Of a DNA stretch of 64,000 bases, positions 43,859 through 52,139 are shown piece by piece. Source of the stretch: JALNZF01 sp964447405 (GTDB lineage: Bacteria; Nitrospirota; UBA9217); NCBI GenBank assembly GCA_964447405.1, contig CAYUSP010000001.1, positions 186,001 to 250,000 of the forward strand, written 5' to 3'. How positions within the stretch are numbered: position 1 is the stretch's first letter; every line of letters starts with the position of its first letter. The notes below the pieces were generated by a model, which worked only from the letters and a program-made list of their open reading frames with translations, was not told where the DNA came from and did not search any database. The translations under genes and the position numbers were made by a program.

Positions 43859-43872
43859 GGGACCCGGGTCCC
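43859..43872. repeat. 14-base perfect palindrome
   Basis: GGGACCCGGGTCCC lies in the spacer between the Na/Pi gene and yjbQ, just downstream of a TTCGGAGTTGGGA microrepeat. There is no T-run, so it is not a typical terminator. It could be a protein-binding site or spacer debris. Confidence 0.5.
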
Positions 43873-43913
43873 GGAGTGTTCTTATAGCTGTTTGCCACGA
43901 AACGGGAGGTAGT

Positions 43914-44312
43914 ATGATCAGACAACTCAGGGTAAAGACGAACGCGAGAACAGAGCTTGTTGATATAACCTTGGGAGTGCAGCGCCTGGTGGCCGAAAGC
44001 GGCATTCGTTCCGGCCTGTGCCATTTGTATGTACCGCACACGACATCAGCGATCACGATAAATGAGAATTCCGACCCGAATGTGGGTCGCGACATCCTTA
44101 AAGAATTGAACAAGGTCATCCCCTTTGATGATCATTACGCGCACTCTGAAGGTAATTCCGCAGCCCATGTAAAGTCGAGCATGATCGGCGTTTCGAAATC
44201 CATCATGGTGGAGGATGGCAGGCTTGCGCTCGGTACATGGCAGGCGGTCTTCTTCTGCGAATTTGACGGCCCCCGGGACCGCAGGGTCATGGTCAAGGTG
44301 ATGAAGGATTAA
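43914..44312 (+). CDS. YjbQ/UPF0047 family protein
   Basis: A 132-residue protein of the secondary thiamine-phosphate-synthase (YjbQ) family. The conserved core HTTSAITINENSDPNVGRDI with the metal-binding histidines (YVPHTTS, DDHYAHSEGNSAAHVKSS) and the C-terminal LGTWQAVFFCEFDGPRDRRV are present. It is normal in length. GGAGG lies before ATG 43914; a longer reading from 43857 is rejected. Its physiological role remains uncertain in all bacteria. Confidence 0.9.
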   Translation: MIRQLRVKTNARTELVDITLGVQRLVAESGIRSGLCHLYVPHTTSAITINENSDPNVGRDILKELNKVIPFDDHYAHSEGNSAAHVKSSMIGVSKSIMVEDGRLALGTWQAVFFCEFDGPRDRRVMVKVMKD

Positions 44313-44362
44313 GGCGGCGGTCAGCAACGCCAGAAAGAGCGTGGATATTTCCGCGTGAAATT

Positions 44363-45493
44363 ATGTCTATGACACGATCACAATCATCATTCGTTTTTCT
44401 TCTTGCCGCCTTGTTGATGGCCGCGACTGCAGCTAATGCGTTGACTGCTGAGCAAAATACTGCTGCCCGTTTAATTCGTACGGGCATGGATCAGTTAAAG
44501 GCCGGGGATCATCGCAGCGCGAGGGACTCATTCGATCAGGCTACGCGTTACAATGATGCGTCCTCTACGGCGCATCTCGGGCTTGGGATAGCCTATTTTC
44601 ATCTGCAGAATGATCGGGACTCGGAGCGGGAGTTGAACCGCGCAGTAGAGCTCAATCCCGGTGAGGCGGCTGCATATCAGTTTCTGGGCGAGCTGTCGTA
44701 CCGCAGCGATGACATGGAAAAGGCCGTGTTTTTCTGGGAAAAGGCTGCAGCACTGGACCCCAAGGCGAGCGGCCTCCGTGCACGAATCGAGAAGGTCCGG
44801 AGAGAGCATAATACGGAAAAGGATTTCAATCGCGCTATCACGAGCCATTTTCTGGCCAAGTATGAGGGCAGGGAAAAGATCGAGGCTGGCAGGATCGTAC
44901 TCCGGATTCTGGAAGACGCCTACGGAGAGACTGGGCGCTCGCTCGCGTTCTATCCCTCGGAAGAAATACAGGTCATCATGTATTCCGGACAACAGTTTCA
45001 GGAGGCGACTGATGCGCCGGGATGGAGCGGCGGCATCTTCGACGGCAAGATCCGCATTCCGATCGGAGGTATTGAACAGGAAACGCCCGGGCTCAGGATG
45101 GTGCTCTATCACGAATACGCGCATGCCGTTATTCGTTCAATTACCCGCCGCTGCCCCACCTGGTTAAATGAAGGCCTGGCGCAGCACTTTGAGGGCCGGC
45201 AATTGGACAACCTTCAGAAGGAGATGCTGAAAAAACTCGTTCGTGAAAACGGCATCCCTCCACTTGCGAACCTGGAGGGATCCTTTATGGGCCTCGGAGC
45301 AGGCCAGGCCCGCTTCGCTTATCTGATCAGCCAGTCCTCGGTTCGCTATATGATTGACACGTTCGGCATGTACCGCGTCAAGATGGTACTTGAAGAGCTC
45401 GCGTCCGGCGCGGACACGAATAAGGCGCTTAACAACGGCATCATGCTTTCTTATGAGGAATTCGAGCGTGGATGGAAAAGGTCGCTGGAGTAA
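44363..45493 (+). CDS. Exported TPR protein with gluzincin-type protease domain
   Basis: A 376-residue protein with a signal peptide (about 1-26). Residues about 30-140 contain three TPR units (GMDQLKAGDHRSARDSFDQA, GLGIAYFHLQNDRDSERELNRA, GELSYRSDDMEKAVFFWEKA). Residues about 160-375 form a peptidase-MA-like domain with H250-E251-x2-H254 (YHEYAHAV) and a third ligand E270 in WLNEGLAQHFEG. It is probably an envelope zinc protease; the substrate is unknown. ATG 44369 is an alternative start. Confidence 0.82.
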   Translation: MSMTRSQSSFVFLLAALLMAATAANALTAEQNTAARLIRTGMDQLKAGDHRSARDSFDQATRYNDASSTAHLGLGIAYFHLQNDRDSERELNRAVELNPGEAAAYQFLGELSYRSDDMEKAVFFWEKAAALDPKASGLRARIEKVRREHNTEKDFNRAITSHFLAKYEGREKIEAGRIVLRILEDAYGETGRSLAFYPSEEIQVIMYSGQQFQEATDAPGWSGGIFDGKIRIPIGGIEQETPGLRMVLYHEYAHAVIRSITRRCPTWLNEGLAQHFEGRQLDNLQKEMLKKLVRENGIPPLANLEGSFMGLGAGQARFAYLISQSSVRYMIDTFGMYRVKMVLEELASGADTNKALNNGIMLSYEEFERGWKRSLE

Positions 45494-45652
45494 TACGCGA
45501 TGTTGGTACCGGTAGTACTGCGATCAAATGCCACATGCCGAGTAAGCCTGTCGGCTCCGAGAGAACCATTGCTCCCCAGGGCACGTGTATGAAGTGTATG
45601 TTAAATAATAATTCTACTTTCTCAGATGCAGCCAATATGGTACTATCCCGCC

Positions 45653-46696
45653 ATGACCTCACTCGTTGCAGAGCATCATCGTCTTTCCGATTATGATTTT
45701 GACCTCCCCGAATCCTGCATAGCTCAGGAGCCTACTGCACAGCGAGATCAGTCGCGTCTGATGACGCTCGACCGCGATGCTGATTGCCTGGAGCACGGGC
45801 TTTTTTCAGAAATCGGTCGCTGCCTTGTACCAGGGGATATCCTGGTCGTGAACGATACGAAGGTCTTTCCTTGCAGGCTCGTGGCCAGGAAACCGGGCAA
45901 CGGAAGAGCGGAGATATTTCTACTCAATGAACGCGGACGAAATGTCTGGGACGCCCTGGTGAAGGGCGGCGCCAACAAGGGAATGAGGCTGACCCTAGAT
46001 TCGGGAATAGAAGCGGAGGTCACTGCGGTTCACGAAGACGGTGTTAGAACGGTCCGCTTTCTGGGGATAGACGATATTCGCAATGCGCTTGTCCGCATCG
46101 GAAGGACGCCGCTACCTCCCTACATCAAGCGTGAAGCGACGAAGGCGGATTGCGACCGGTATCAGACGGTGTTCGCGCAGCAGGAGGGAGCGGTAGCCGC
46201 ACCGACCGCGGGTCTGCACTTTACCGGCGAATTGCTGCAGAGCCTTAAGTCACGGGGAGTGGAAGTGGCAGCAATCACCCTCCACGTGGGGCCGGGAACG
46301 TTCCAGCCAGTCCGCACTGAAGTGATCACCGGACACCGGATGCTGCCTGAGCGTTATGTCATCTCCCGGGATTCAGCGGAACGCATCAACCAGGCACGTT
46401 CAAGGCACAACAGGGTGATCGCAATCGGCACCACGAGCGTGCGTACGCTCGAGACCGCATCGGATGAAAAAGGTATGGTCATTCCCGGGGAAGGCAGTTC
46501 GGAATTGTTCATCTATCCGGGTTATAGCTTCAAAGCGATCGACGCGATGGTCACCAATTTCCATCTGCCGAAATCGACGCTGCTGATGCTGGTATCCGCG
46601 TTTGCAGGCAGGGAGCGGACACTGGAGGCATATCGGACTGCTGTCGCGATGCAGTACCGGTTTTACAGCTATGGTGACGCAATGTTGATCATGTAG
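45653..46696 (+). CDS. queA: S-adenosylmethionine:tRNA ribosyltransferase-isomerase
   Basis: QueA transfers ribose from SAM to preQ1 in tRNA to make epoxyqueuosine. All hallmarks are present: DFDLPESCIAQEP, VNDTKVFPCRL, AEIFLL, GRTPLPPYIKR, YQTVFAQQEGAVAAPTAGLHFT, TLHVGPGTFQPVR, GTTSVRTLE and TNFHLPKSTLLMLVSAFAG. ATG 45653 is preferred; an in-frame start at 45626 adds nine residues and neither has a clear Shine-Dalgarno. No tgt gene is visible in the window. Confidence 0.95.
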   Translation: MTSLVAEHHRLSDYDFDLPESCIAQEPTAQRDQSRLMTLDRDADCLEHGLFSEIGRCLVPGDILVVNDTKVFPCRLVARKPGNGRAEIFLLNERGRNVWDALVKGGANKGMRLTLDSGIEAEVTAVHEDGVRTVRFLGIDDIRNALVRIGRTPLPPYIKREATKADCDRYQTVFAQQEGAVAAPTAGLHFTGELLQSLKSRGVEVAAITLHVGPGTFQPVRTEVITGHRMLPERYVISRDSAERINQARSRHNRVIAIGTTSVRTLETASDEKGMVIPGEGSSELFIYPGYSFKAIDAMVTNFHLPKSTLLMLVSAFAGRERTLEAYRTAVAMQYRFYSYGDAMLIM

Positions 46697-46739
46697 CTCC
46701 AGCAATGAACGGAATCGGGACCATGAAGAGGAGAGTATC

Positions 46740-47414
46740 ATGAATAACCAGAGAGGCGGCATCATTTCCAGTATCTTTCTCATACCAGCGGGAGTGGCCC
46801 TGATGGTGGGGTTCTTTTTTTTAGGCTACTATGTAGGTAAATACCAGAGCAGGACGATCGAACAAGCGGGTGTTGCTGCGCCGCTGCCCGAGGTTGCTAA
46901 CCGGGACAGCGTGAAGCAGGAGGAATTCACCTTTTACAAGACGCTGACGGACAAAAGCGAAAAGACTGTTTCCATCGACCTGAAACCGAAAGTCCTGAAA
47001 GAGGAGATCAGGCAGGAAAAGTTATCCGCACCCGAAGTGAAAGCAGCAGAGCCAATAAAGCAAGCGCACGCTGAAAAACAGGTTGACACCAGTGGGGCAC
47101 GGGAACCTGCTGCTCAGAAACCAGTGCCTGCTAAAGCGGCGCCGTTGGCAGCGCGCAAGGAAGTTGCTCCCGCATCCAAATTGCGCTATACGGTGCAGAT
47201 CGCATCTTATCAGGAAAAGCACATGGCAGATGAGGAAGTAAGGAAGTTAAAGAAACGCGGGTACGCTGCGTTCATTGCATCAGCGGATGTGCCTGGAAAG
47301 GGGACATGGCACAGAGTCAGGCTCGGCAGTTTCACGAATAAGACCTCGGCAGAGAGCCTGCAGAAAACGTTGCATGCAAAGGAAGGCATCAGCCCGATGG
47401 TAACCCTTGAATGA
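46740..47414 (+). CDS. Membrane-anchored SPOR-domain protein
   Basis: A 224-residue protein with one N-terminal membrane helix (about 10-31), a Lys/Ala/Pro-rich periplasmic linker (32-145) and a C-terminal SPOR domain (about 148-224: LRYTVQIASYQEKHMADEEVRKLKKRG...HRVRLGSFTNKTSAESLQKTL). SPOR domains bind denuded glycan at division sites. The architecture resembles FtsN/DedD-like proteins, but the early FtsN motif is not evident. GAGGAGAG precedes the ATG. Confidence 0.88.
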   Translation: MNNQRGGIISSIFLIPAGVALMVGFFFLGYYVGKYQSRTIEQAGVAAPLPEVANRDSVKQEEFTFYKTLTDKSEKTVSIDLKPKVLKEEIRQEKLSAPEVKAAEPIKQAHAEKQVDTSGAREPAAQKPVPAKAAPLAARKEVAPASKLRYTVQIASYQEKHMADEEVRKLKKRGYAAFIASADVPGKGTWHRVRLGSFTNKTSAESLQKTLHAKEGISPMVTLE

Positions 47415-47467
47415 GGGATTAGTGATACGCGGCGAAGGGATGCATGCCGATCGCCTCGAAGCAGGGC

Positions 47468-48844
47468 TCATACCTCGGTCAGCTTGCCGAATGTTTTTAA
47501 AACAACCTCGGATAATGCTGGATGAATATGCATACCTTTGGCCACGGACCAGATATTGCCATCCGCTGCCATAGCGTTCACCACTTCCTGAATCAGGATT
47601 GAAGCCTGCGGTCCGATAAGATGAAAACCTAGAATCTTGCCGGTTTTCCGATGAACGATGGCCTTGGCAAATCCTTCCTGTTCCATCATGGCTTCGCCCC
47701 GGGCAACATCAGAGTATTGTGCCCTTCCTACCAGAATCTCGTTCCTGTTCATAAGCTTTATCGCCTGGTCCTCGGTCAGCCCCACGGACGCTATTTCCGG
47801 CCAGGTGAAGACCGCGTGCGGTACGGTAAGGTAGTTCATCCTGGATTTCTTCCCGTGAACAGCATTGTGCCAGACGAGTTCCGCTTCCTGGTTCGCGGAG
47901 TGACGGAACATTTTCTTGCCGATTGCGTCCCCAAAGGCCCAGATGCCTTTGACAGAGGTTTCAAAGAAATCATCCACCACAATATAGCCGCGCTCGTCTG
48001 TCTGCACGCCGCTGTTTTTGACTTGAAGGATATCAGCATTCGATTGCCTGCCTGCCGCGATCAACACACGCTGGGCCGTTACCTCCAGGTCTCTCCCGTT
48101 TGTCTGGTCCCGTGCATCGATGGTGACAGCTCCTCCGGTCCGACGTACTCCAATTGCCGAAGTGCTGGTGTGGATGGTCATGCGGCTCGAAAGAGCGGCG
48201 AACAGGGCATCCGCTACTTCCGGTTCTTCCTCAGGTACAAGCCGCGCGTTCCGCTGGATGATCGTGACCTTCGTTCCCATCGCCTCCAGAAAATGAGCGA
48301 ATTCTACGGCAATGTATCCTCCGCCGATGATGATCACGCTCTCAGGCTTTTCCTTGAGATGCAGAACGCTCTCGTTCGTAAGGTATTCCACGGTATCGAT
48401 ACCCTTGAGCTCCGGAATGCGCGGGCGTGCTCCTGAAGCGATGAATATTGTTTTCCCGGTGACAGTCTTATTGTTTACCTCGAGGGTATGATCGCTAATG
48501 AAGTGGGCTGCGCCTTGATAAAAATCGAAATCCTCTGCTTTGCTAAGCGCGTCCTGAATGCGGTCATGGCTCTTTTTGACAACGGTCCGCATACGGTCCA
48601 TGATGGCGAAGAAGTCGATAGTGGCGATATTGGCAGCAATGCCGAACTTCGAGGCTTCGCGGACTTCCATGATGCGATCAGCAGGGTAGGTGAGCATCTT
48701 CGTGGGTATGCAGCCCAGGTTCAAGCATGTGCCGCCAGCCGGGCCTTTGTCAATGAGTGCGACAGACTTGTTGTGCGCCAGCGCGTCTTCGATCAGATTC
48801 GCACCACTGCCGGATCCGATTATCATGATATCGTATGTTTTCAT
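47468..48844 (-). CDS. Flavin pyridine-nucleotide disulfide oxidoreductase (dihydrolipoamide / mycothione-reductase-like)
   Basis: A 458-residue FAD enzyme. It has the dinucleotide loop IIGSGSGAN, the redox disulfide C40-x4-C45 (GGTCLNLGCIPTK), the NAD(P)H loop IIIGGGYIAVEFAHFLEAMG and the C-terminal dimer domain with the active HP pair (GMHIHPALSEVV). The GSGSGAN start and the CIPTKML stretch lean to the mycothione-reductase-like branch. No lipoyl enzyme complex is adjacent, so the substrate is open. It is convergent with the SPOR gene. Confidence 0.88.
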   Translation of the reverse strand: MKTYDIMIIGSGSGANLIEDALAHNKSVALIDKGPAGGTCLNLGCIPTKMLTYPADRIMEVREASKFGIAANIATIDFFAIMDRMRTVVKKSHDRIQDALSKAEDFDFYQGAAHFISDHTLEVNNKTVTGKTIFIASGARPRIPELKGIDTVEYLTNESVLHLKEKPESVIIIGGGYIAVEFAHFLEAMGTKVTIIQRNARLVPEEEPEVADALFAALSSRMTIHTSTSAIGVRRTGGAVTIDARDQTNGRDLEVTAQRVLIAAGRQSNADILQVKNSGVQTDERGYIVVDDFFETSVKGIWAFGDAIGKKMFRHSANQEAELVWHNAVHGKKSRMNYLTVPHAVFTWPEIASVGLTEDQAIKLMNRNEILVGRAQYSDVARGEAMMEQEGFAKAIVHRKTGKILGFHLIGPQASILIQEVVNAMAADGNIWSVAKGMHIHPALSEVVLKTFGKLTEV

Positions 48845-49066
48845 AGAGAATCCTCTTTTGATATTGTAGCAGGTTTAAAACCCTGAGGGACGTTTTGCGC
48901 GAGTACCCCAACTTACGCGGCATGGAGGGACGAGATGGAGTTCACTATGGTCTAGTAGTATGCAAGGCGCCTTTTCTTTTGCAATTCTAATAACAACACC
49001 CCCCGGTTCTCACATCTGCAAATCCCTTTTCCGACCGCTTTCCTGATAAAACAGCAGGTTATGTTT

Positions 49067-49082
49067 TGGCACGCGGGATGCA
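49067..49082 (+). promoter_or_regulatory. Sigma54-type promoter of the twin membrane-protein genes
   Basis: TGGCACG (49067-49073), four bases, then ATGCA (49078-49082). GG and GC are exactly 10 bases apart and the -24 box is perfect. It lies about 40 bases before the start at 49122. Confidence 0.7.
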
Positions 49083-49121
49083 ATATACCAGGCAAGGCAG
49101 CGCGAAAGGGAGGAACAGAAC

Positions 49122-49436
49122 ATGAAGAACACCTTATCAAGACAAGGGGCATACATAGGAGCAGGAGCGGGACTGGTGCTGTTCGCGATATTCGGGCTTC
49201 TGCCCGGCAGCCTTCTCGGCGGTGCAGCAGGCATCAAGTTCGCCGGAGCGTTTTTCGGGCTTCCGCTTGATCCAGGCATTATTTCGAGAGTGATCATCCT
49301 GGTCTCCATGCTTATGGGCGTGGTGGTATCCGGCATGGCCATCGTGACCGCTACTTCAACGATCGGCTGGCTTGCAGGCGCAGTATTGGGAACATCGGAA
49401 AACAAAACTATATTGGCTTCGGCCGAGAGGAGATAA
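49122..49436 (+). CDS. Small membrane protein, first of a twin pair
   Basis: A 104-residue protein with three hydrophobic stretches (about 9-30, 55-75, 78-92) and many Gly-Ala residues (GAGAGLVLFAIFGLLPGSLLGG). It shares its layout and a GAxxGLVxFAxFGxxPG core with the next gene, so the two are duplicates. GGGAGGAAC lies upstream. A sigma54-type promoter precedes it. No function is known to me; an envelope-stress role is only a guess. Confidence 0.8.
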   Translation: MKNTLSRQGAYIGAGAGLVLFAIFGLLPGSLLGGAAGIKFAGAFFGLPLDPGIISRVIILVSMLMGVVVSGMAIVTATSTIGWLAGAVLGTSENKTILASAERR

Positions 49437-49440
49437 TACC

Positions 49441-49749
49441 ATGAAGAACGAGACAGTAAAAACGGGAATGAAGATCGGTGCAACAATTGGCGGGTTGGTG
49501 TTTCTGGCATTCGGCATTATGCCGGGATTCTACTTCGGTTCCTTCGGGACGCTGATCCTGCTCCAGAAACTGGCGGGTGGACCGGTTGAGCCGACGCTCA
49601 TCGTACGAGCGGTTGTTGTCATGGGGATCGTGGTCGGGATAGCCAGCGCAGCAGCGGTATGCCTCGTGGTCGGCAGCCTCCTCGGTACGGCTCTGGGCTA
49701 TGTAGTATCCCCCTCCCAGGCAAAGGAACAGGCTGCGGAAAAGGCGTAA
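49441..49749 (+). CDS. Small membrane protein, second of a twin pair
   Basis: A 102-residue paralogue of the previous gene (GATIGGLVFLAFGIMPGFYFGSFG) with similar hydrophobic segments (about 10-35, 52-75, 78-92). ATG 49441 has GAGGAGA upstream and follows the first gene by four bases. A terminator at 49785-49810 closes the unit. Confidence 0.8.
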   Translation: MKNETVKTGMKIGATIGGLVFLAFGIMPGFYFGSFGTLILLQKLAGGPVEPTLIVRAVVVMGIVVGIASAAAVCLVVGSLLGTALGYVVSPSQAKEQAAEKA

Positions 49750-49784
49750 GACAGAGGATAGCTTAAGACTGCTACTGAACAATA

Positions 49785-49810
49785 AGAGGCGGTGAGCGAT
49801 CACCGCCTTT
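49785..49810 (+). terminator. Rho-independent terminator after the twin membrane genes
   Basis: A nine-base-pair stem (AGGCGGTGA with TCACCGCCT) closes a GCGA loop and is followed by TTTATC. It extends by an A-T and a G-T pair at the base. Confidence 0.8.
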
Positions 49811-50060
49811 ATCATTATTCTGCCACCCTCAATCACTTTCTCGATCTCTTTTCTGGACAATTAACCTCCTTTATAGTACGGTTGTTTCGTCAGCGCTTGG
49901 GAAACTTGAGGATGTTGTTTCCTGCGTTGCTTTACGTATATATACAAGAGAGTCATAGAGCGTGACTTTTTAATCATAGTTATCATTGTCAAGATTAAAG
50001 TAGTGAAGACATCGCTCCTGTAATGTAAGGTAAACAGAGTAATACGTACAAGAAAGGATA

Positions 50061-50591
50061 ATGATTATGCAGTCCGCGCCGATTCGTTCATTCGAATATA
50101 AAAACGCTTTCCTGTATGTGGTGATCCGGGAGGAACCGGGACTGGGCCCGGACAGCTACGTGTACTGCTGCGGAGTCAATCTATCGCGGTTCTGCCGGCT
50201 CTCCTGGAGAAAGGGCGGCATCTGCTCCAATCCGACGGTCAGAGGGATCCAGCTTCTCCGCGCTCATGTTTCCGCTTTTGCAGCCAAACAAGGCATGATC
50301 GTAACAAAAACGAAAGATATTGACGCTGCCCCTATCACTCCTCACGGCGAGGGGTGGTATCATCAAGATCCTCTCCGCCTCGACAAAACTTCGACAAAAA
50401 AAATACTCGAACTCCTTGAATTCAGCGTGATGGATCTGGTGAGGACAGTCCTGGTTGTCTGCGTCCCTGATGCTAAGATTCCGGCTGATTTCCCCGATGC
50501 GGCTGAGATGCAGAAGTACCTTGAGTCGCTGTCAATAGCCGAGGAACGTGAGCGCGTAATGGCCTATGAAAGGGAAAACACGGGTTCATAA
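50061..50591 (+). CDS. Hypothetical protein
   Basis: A 176-residue protein without signal peptide or membrane helix. Visible features are an aromatic-rich N-terminal half (FEYKNAFLYVVIREE, YVYCCGVNLSRFCRLSW), a His/Gly stretch (GEGWYHQDPLR) and an acidic C-terminal helix. AAAGGA precedes the start; ATG 50067 is an alternative. I do not recognise a family. It stands alone between a terminator and the S4 gene. Confidence 0.7.
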   Translation: MIMQSAPIRSFEYKNAFLYVVIREEPGLGPDSYVYCCGVNLSRFCRLSWRKGGICSNPTVRGIQLLRAHVSAFAAKQGMIVTKTKDIDAAPITPHGEGWYHQDPLRLDKTSTKKILELLEFSVMDLVRTVLVVCVPDAKIPADFPDAAEMQKYLESLSIAEERERVMAYERENTGS

Positions 50592-50660
50592 AAATACACT
50601 GAACATAACTTACCGTGGATTGCCCTGGAATGCTGGATAATGTATAACCGGAAAAAAATA

Positions 50661-50870
50661 ATGACTGAGTTCAAACTGGAAAACAGGGAATATATCGAGC
50701 TCAATGACCTGTTAAAGGTCACCGGATTGTTCGACAGCGGCGGTATGGCGAAAACGGCGATCTCAGAAGGCCGCGTCACCGTCGATAGCAGGCCGGAACT
50801 GCGCAGACGATGCAAGATCCGCTCTGGTCAGGTAGTGGGATTTGAAGGCCACACGATCGTTGTCAAGTGA
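50661..50870 (+). CDS. ybcJ: YbcJ-like S4 RNA-binding protein
   Basis: A 69-residue stand-alone S4 domain aligning with E. coli YbcJ throughout (YIELNDLLKVTGLFDSGGMAK, GRVTVDSRPELRRRCKI, GQVVGFEGHTIVV). ATG 50661 matches the YbcJ start; ATG 50640 adds seven residues. It probably binds structured RNA. Confidence 0.88.
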   Translation: MTEFKLENREYIELNDLLKVTGLFDSGGMAKTAISEGRVTVDSRPELRRRCKIRSGQVVGFEGHTIVVK

Positions 50871-51021
50871 TGGATTTAATACGTACACAATATTATGCGG
50901 CGGGCGGATCTGGTATACTCTCATGGCATCCTGGCAATCATCACGATCGGTAACGCCTTTCGGATGGAAGTCGGATCCCTCCCGTTGGATTTAAATCAAA
51001 CTCCTGCGCTAACTAATCCCC

Positions 51022-51621
51022 ATGCGAAAAAAACAAAAGAACACGTACCGTAGCAATTCTGACGAGGCGACGGCCTGGAAACCCACAAAAGCAGAACTTC
51101 TCGCTGCATACGGCAAGTCCGTTCCCGATATTATTGCTCCCGGGCTCAAGGTCCTGTTCGTGGGTATTAATCCCGGTCTCTATTCAGGGGCAGTGGGCCA
51201 CCATTTTGCGCGGCCGGGAAACCGGTTTTGGCCCGTTTTGCACAAGGCGGGATTTACCGCGCAGCAGCTCTCGCCCTTCGAGGAACGTGATCTGCTGCAA
51301 CACGGGTACGGCATAACGAATATCGTGAATTTATCAACCGCAGCAGCGGATGAGCTTGATGCGAAGGTACTCGCAAAGGGAGGGAAGCGCCTCGCAGCGA
51401 AGATCAAGCGTTATGGTCCCCGCATTGCAGCGATCCTCGGGCTTCAGGCGTATCGCATTGCGTTCGGACAGCCGCGCGCCGGCTTCGGATTTCAAGACGT
51501 GCTCATTGGTTCCGCGCAGATATGGGTCTTGCCGAATCCCAGCGGCCTGAATGCGAGCTACCAGCTGCCCGCGCTCACCAGGATGTTCCGGAAGGTTCGC
51601 ATTGCTGCGGAAAAGGATTGA
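51022..51621 (+). CDS. mug: G/U mismatch-specific DNA glycosylase (Mug)
   Basis: Removes uracil, and more slowly thymine, opposite G. The catalytic motif GINPGLYSGAVGHHFARPGN (Asn general base) and the C-terminal LPNPSGLN motif are present. At 199 residues it is slightly longer than E. coli Mug, with a basic N-terminal tail. A stand-alone gene. Confidence 0.93.
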   Translation: MRKKQKNTYRSNSDEATAWKPTKAELLAAYGKSVPDIIAPGLKVLFVGINPGLYSGAVGHHFARPGNRFWPVLHKAGFTAQQLSPFEERDLLQHGYGITNIVNLSTAAADELDAKVLAKGGKRLAAKIKRYGPRIAAILGLQAYRIAFGQPRAGFGFQDVLIGSAQIWVLPNPSGLNASYQLPALTRMFRKVRIAAEKD

Positions 51622-51677
51622 TGCGGTTGGTATGTTAGTGCAAGCTTGCCATACGTTGTGACAGTACACTCCCTTTG

Positions 51678-52013
51678 TTATCCTGAACGCTTCGGCAGAT
51701 AGCCTTTGTCTGACAACTCGGCCATGACTGCATCACGGTGATCTCCCTGTATTTCCAGCGCGTTGTTTTTAACGGTTCCTCCAGCACCGAGGTTCGCTTT
51801 TAATTGTTTCAGGAGTTTTTCATTCTCTGCTGCCGAAAGCTGAAAACCCTCTATAACCGTGACGGATTTGCCGCCCCGGGCCTTCCGGTCGAGCCGTACC
51901 GTCGGTCTCGTTTTTGTTGGAGCAACAGCCGTAGTGGGAGAACGAGCCTGTATCTCCTTTCTTAGGACAGCGTGCTCTGTTGAATAGACCAATCGGGAAT
52001 CACGTTCTTTCAT
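51678..52013 (-). CDS. SUI1/YciH-type translation factor
   Basis: A 111-residue protein with a C-terminal eIF1/SUI1 domain (VTVIEGFQL, LKQLKANLGAGGTVKNNALEIQGDH) and a basic, disordered-looking N-terminus. Bacterial YciH can check initiation-codon fidelity. ATG 52013 is preferred over a GTG at 52040. Confidence 0.9.
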   Translation of the reverse strand: MKERDSRLVYSTEHAVLRKEIQARSPTTAVAPTKTRPTVRLDRKARGGKSVTVIEGFQLSAAENEKLLKQLKANLGAGGTVKNNALEIQGDHRDAVMAELSDKGYLPKRSG

Positions 52014-52050
52014 GTTCCTCGCCTCATATCGTTGTGGCACCTCTTTCCAT

Positions 52051-52083
52051 GAAAAAGAAGGCCCGGGAATGTCCCGGGCCTTC
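52051..52083 (-). terminator. Rho-independent terminator after the 11-haem gene
   Basis: A 12-base-pair perfect stem (52057-52068 with 52072-52083) closes a three-base loop; on the minus strand it runs into TTTTTC. It lies between the end of the cytochrome gene (52140) and the SUI1 gene. Confidence 0.85.
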
Positions 52084-52139
52084 CTGGTTACTACGTTTGC
52101 TGTACATGTCAGACTGTCTGCGGTACCGTGGTCAACAGC

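Noticed and set aside
45472..45696. Short plus-strand frame between the TPR protease and queA
   Set aside because: It overlaps the ends of both genes, lacks a ribosome-binding site and has no recognisable content.
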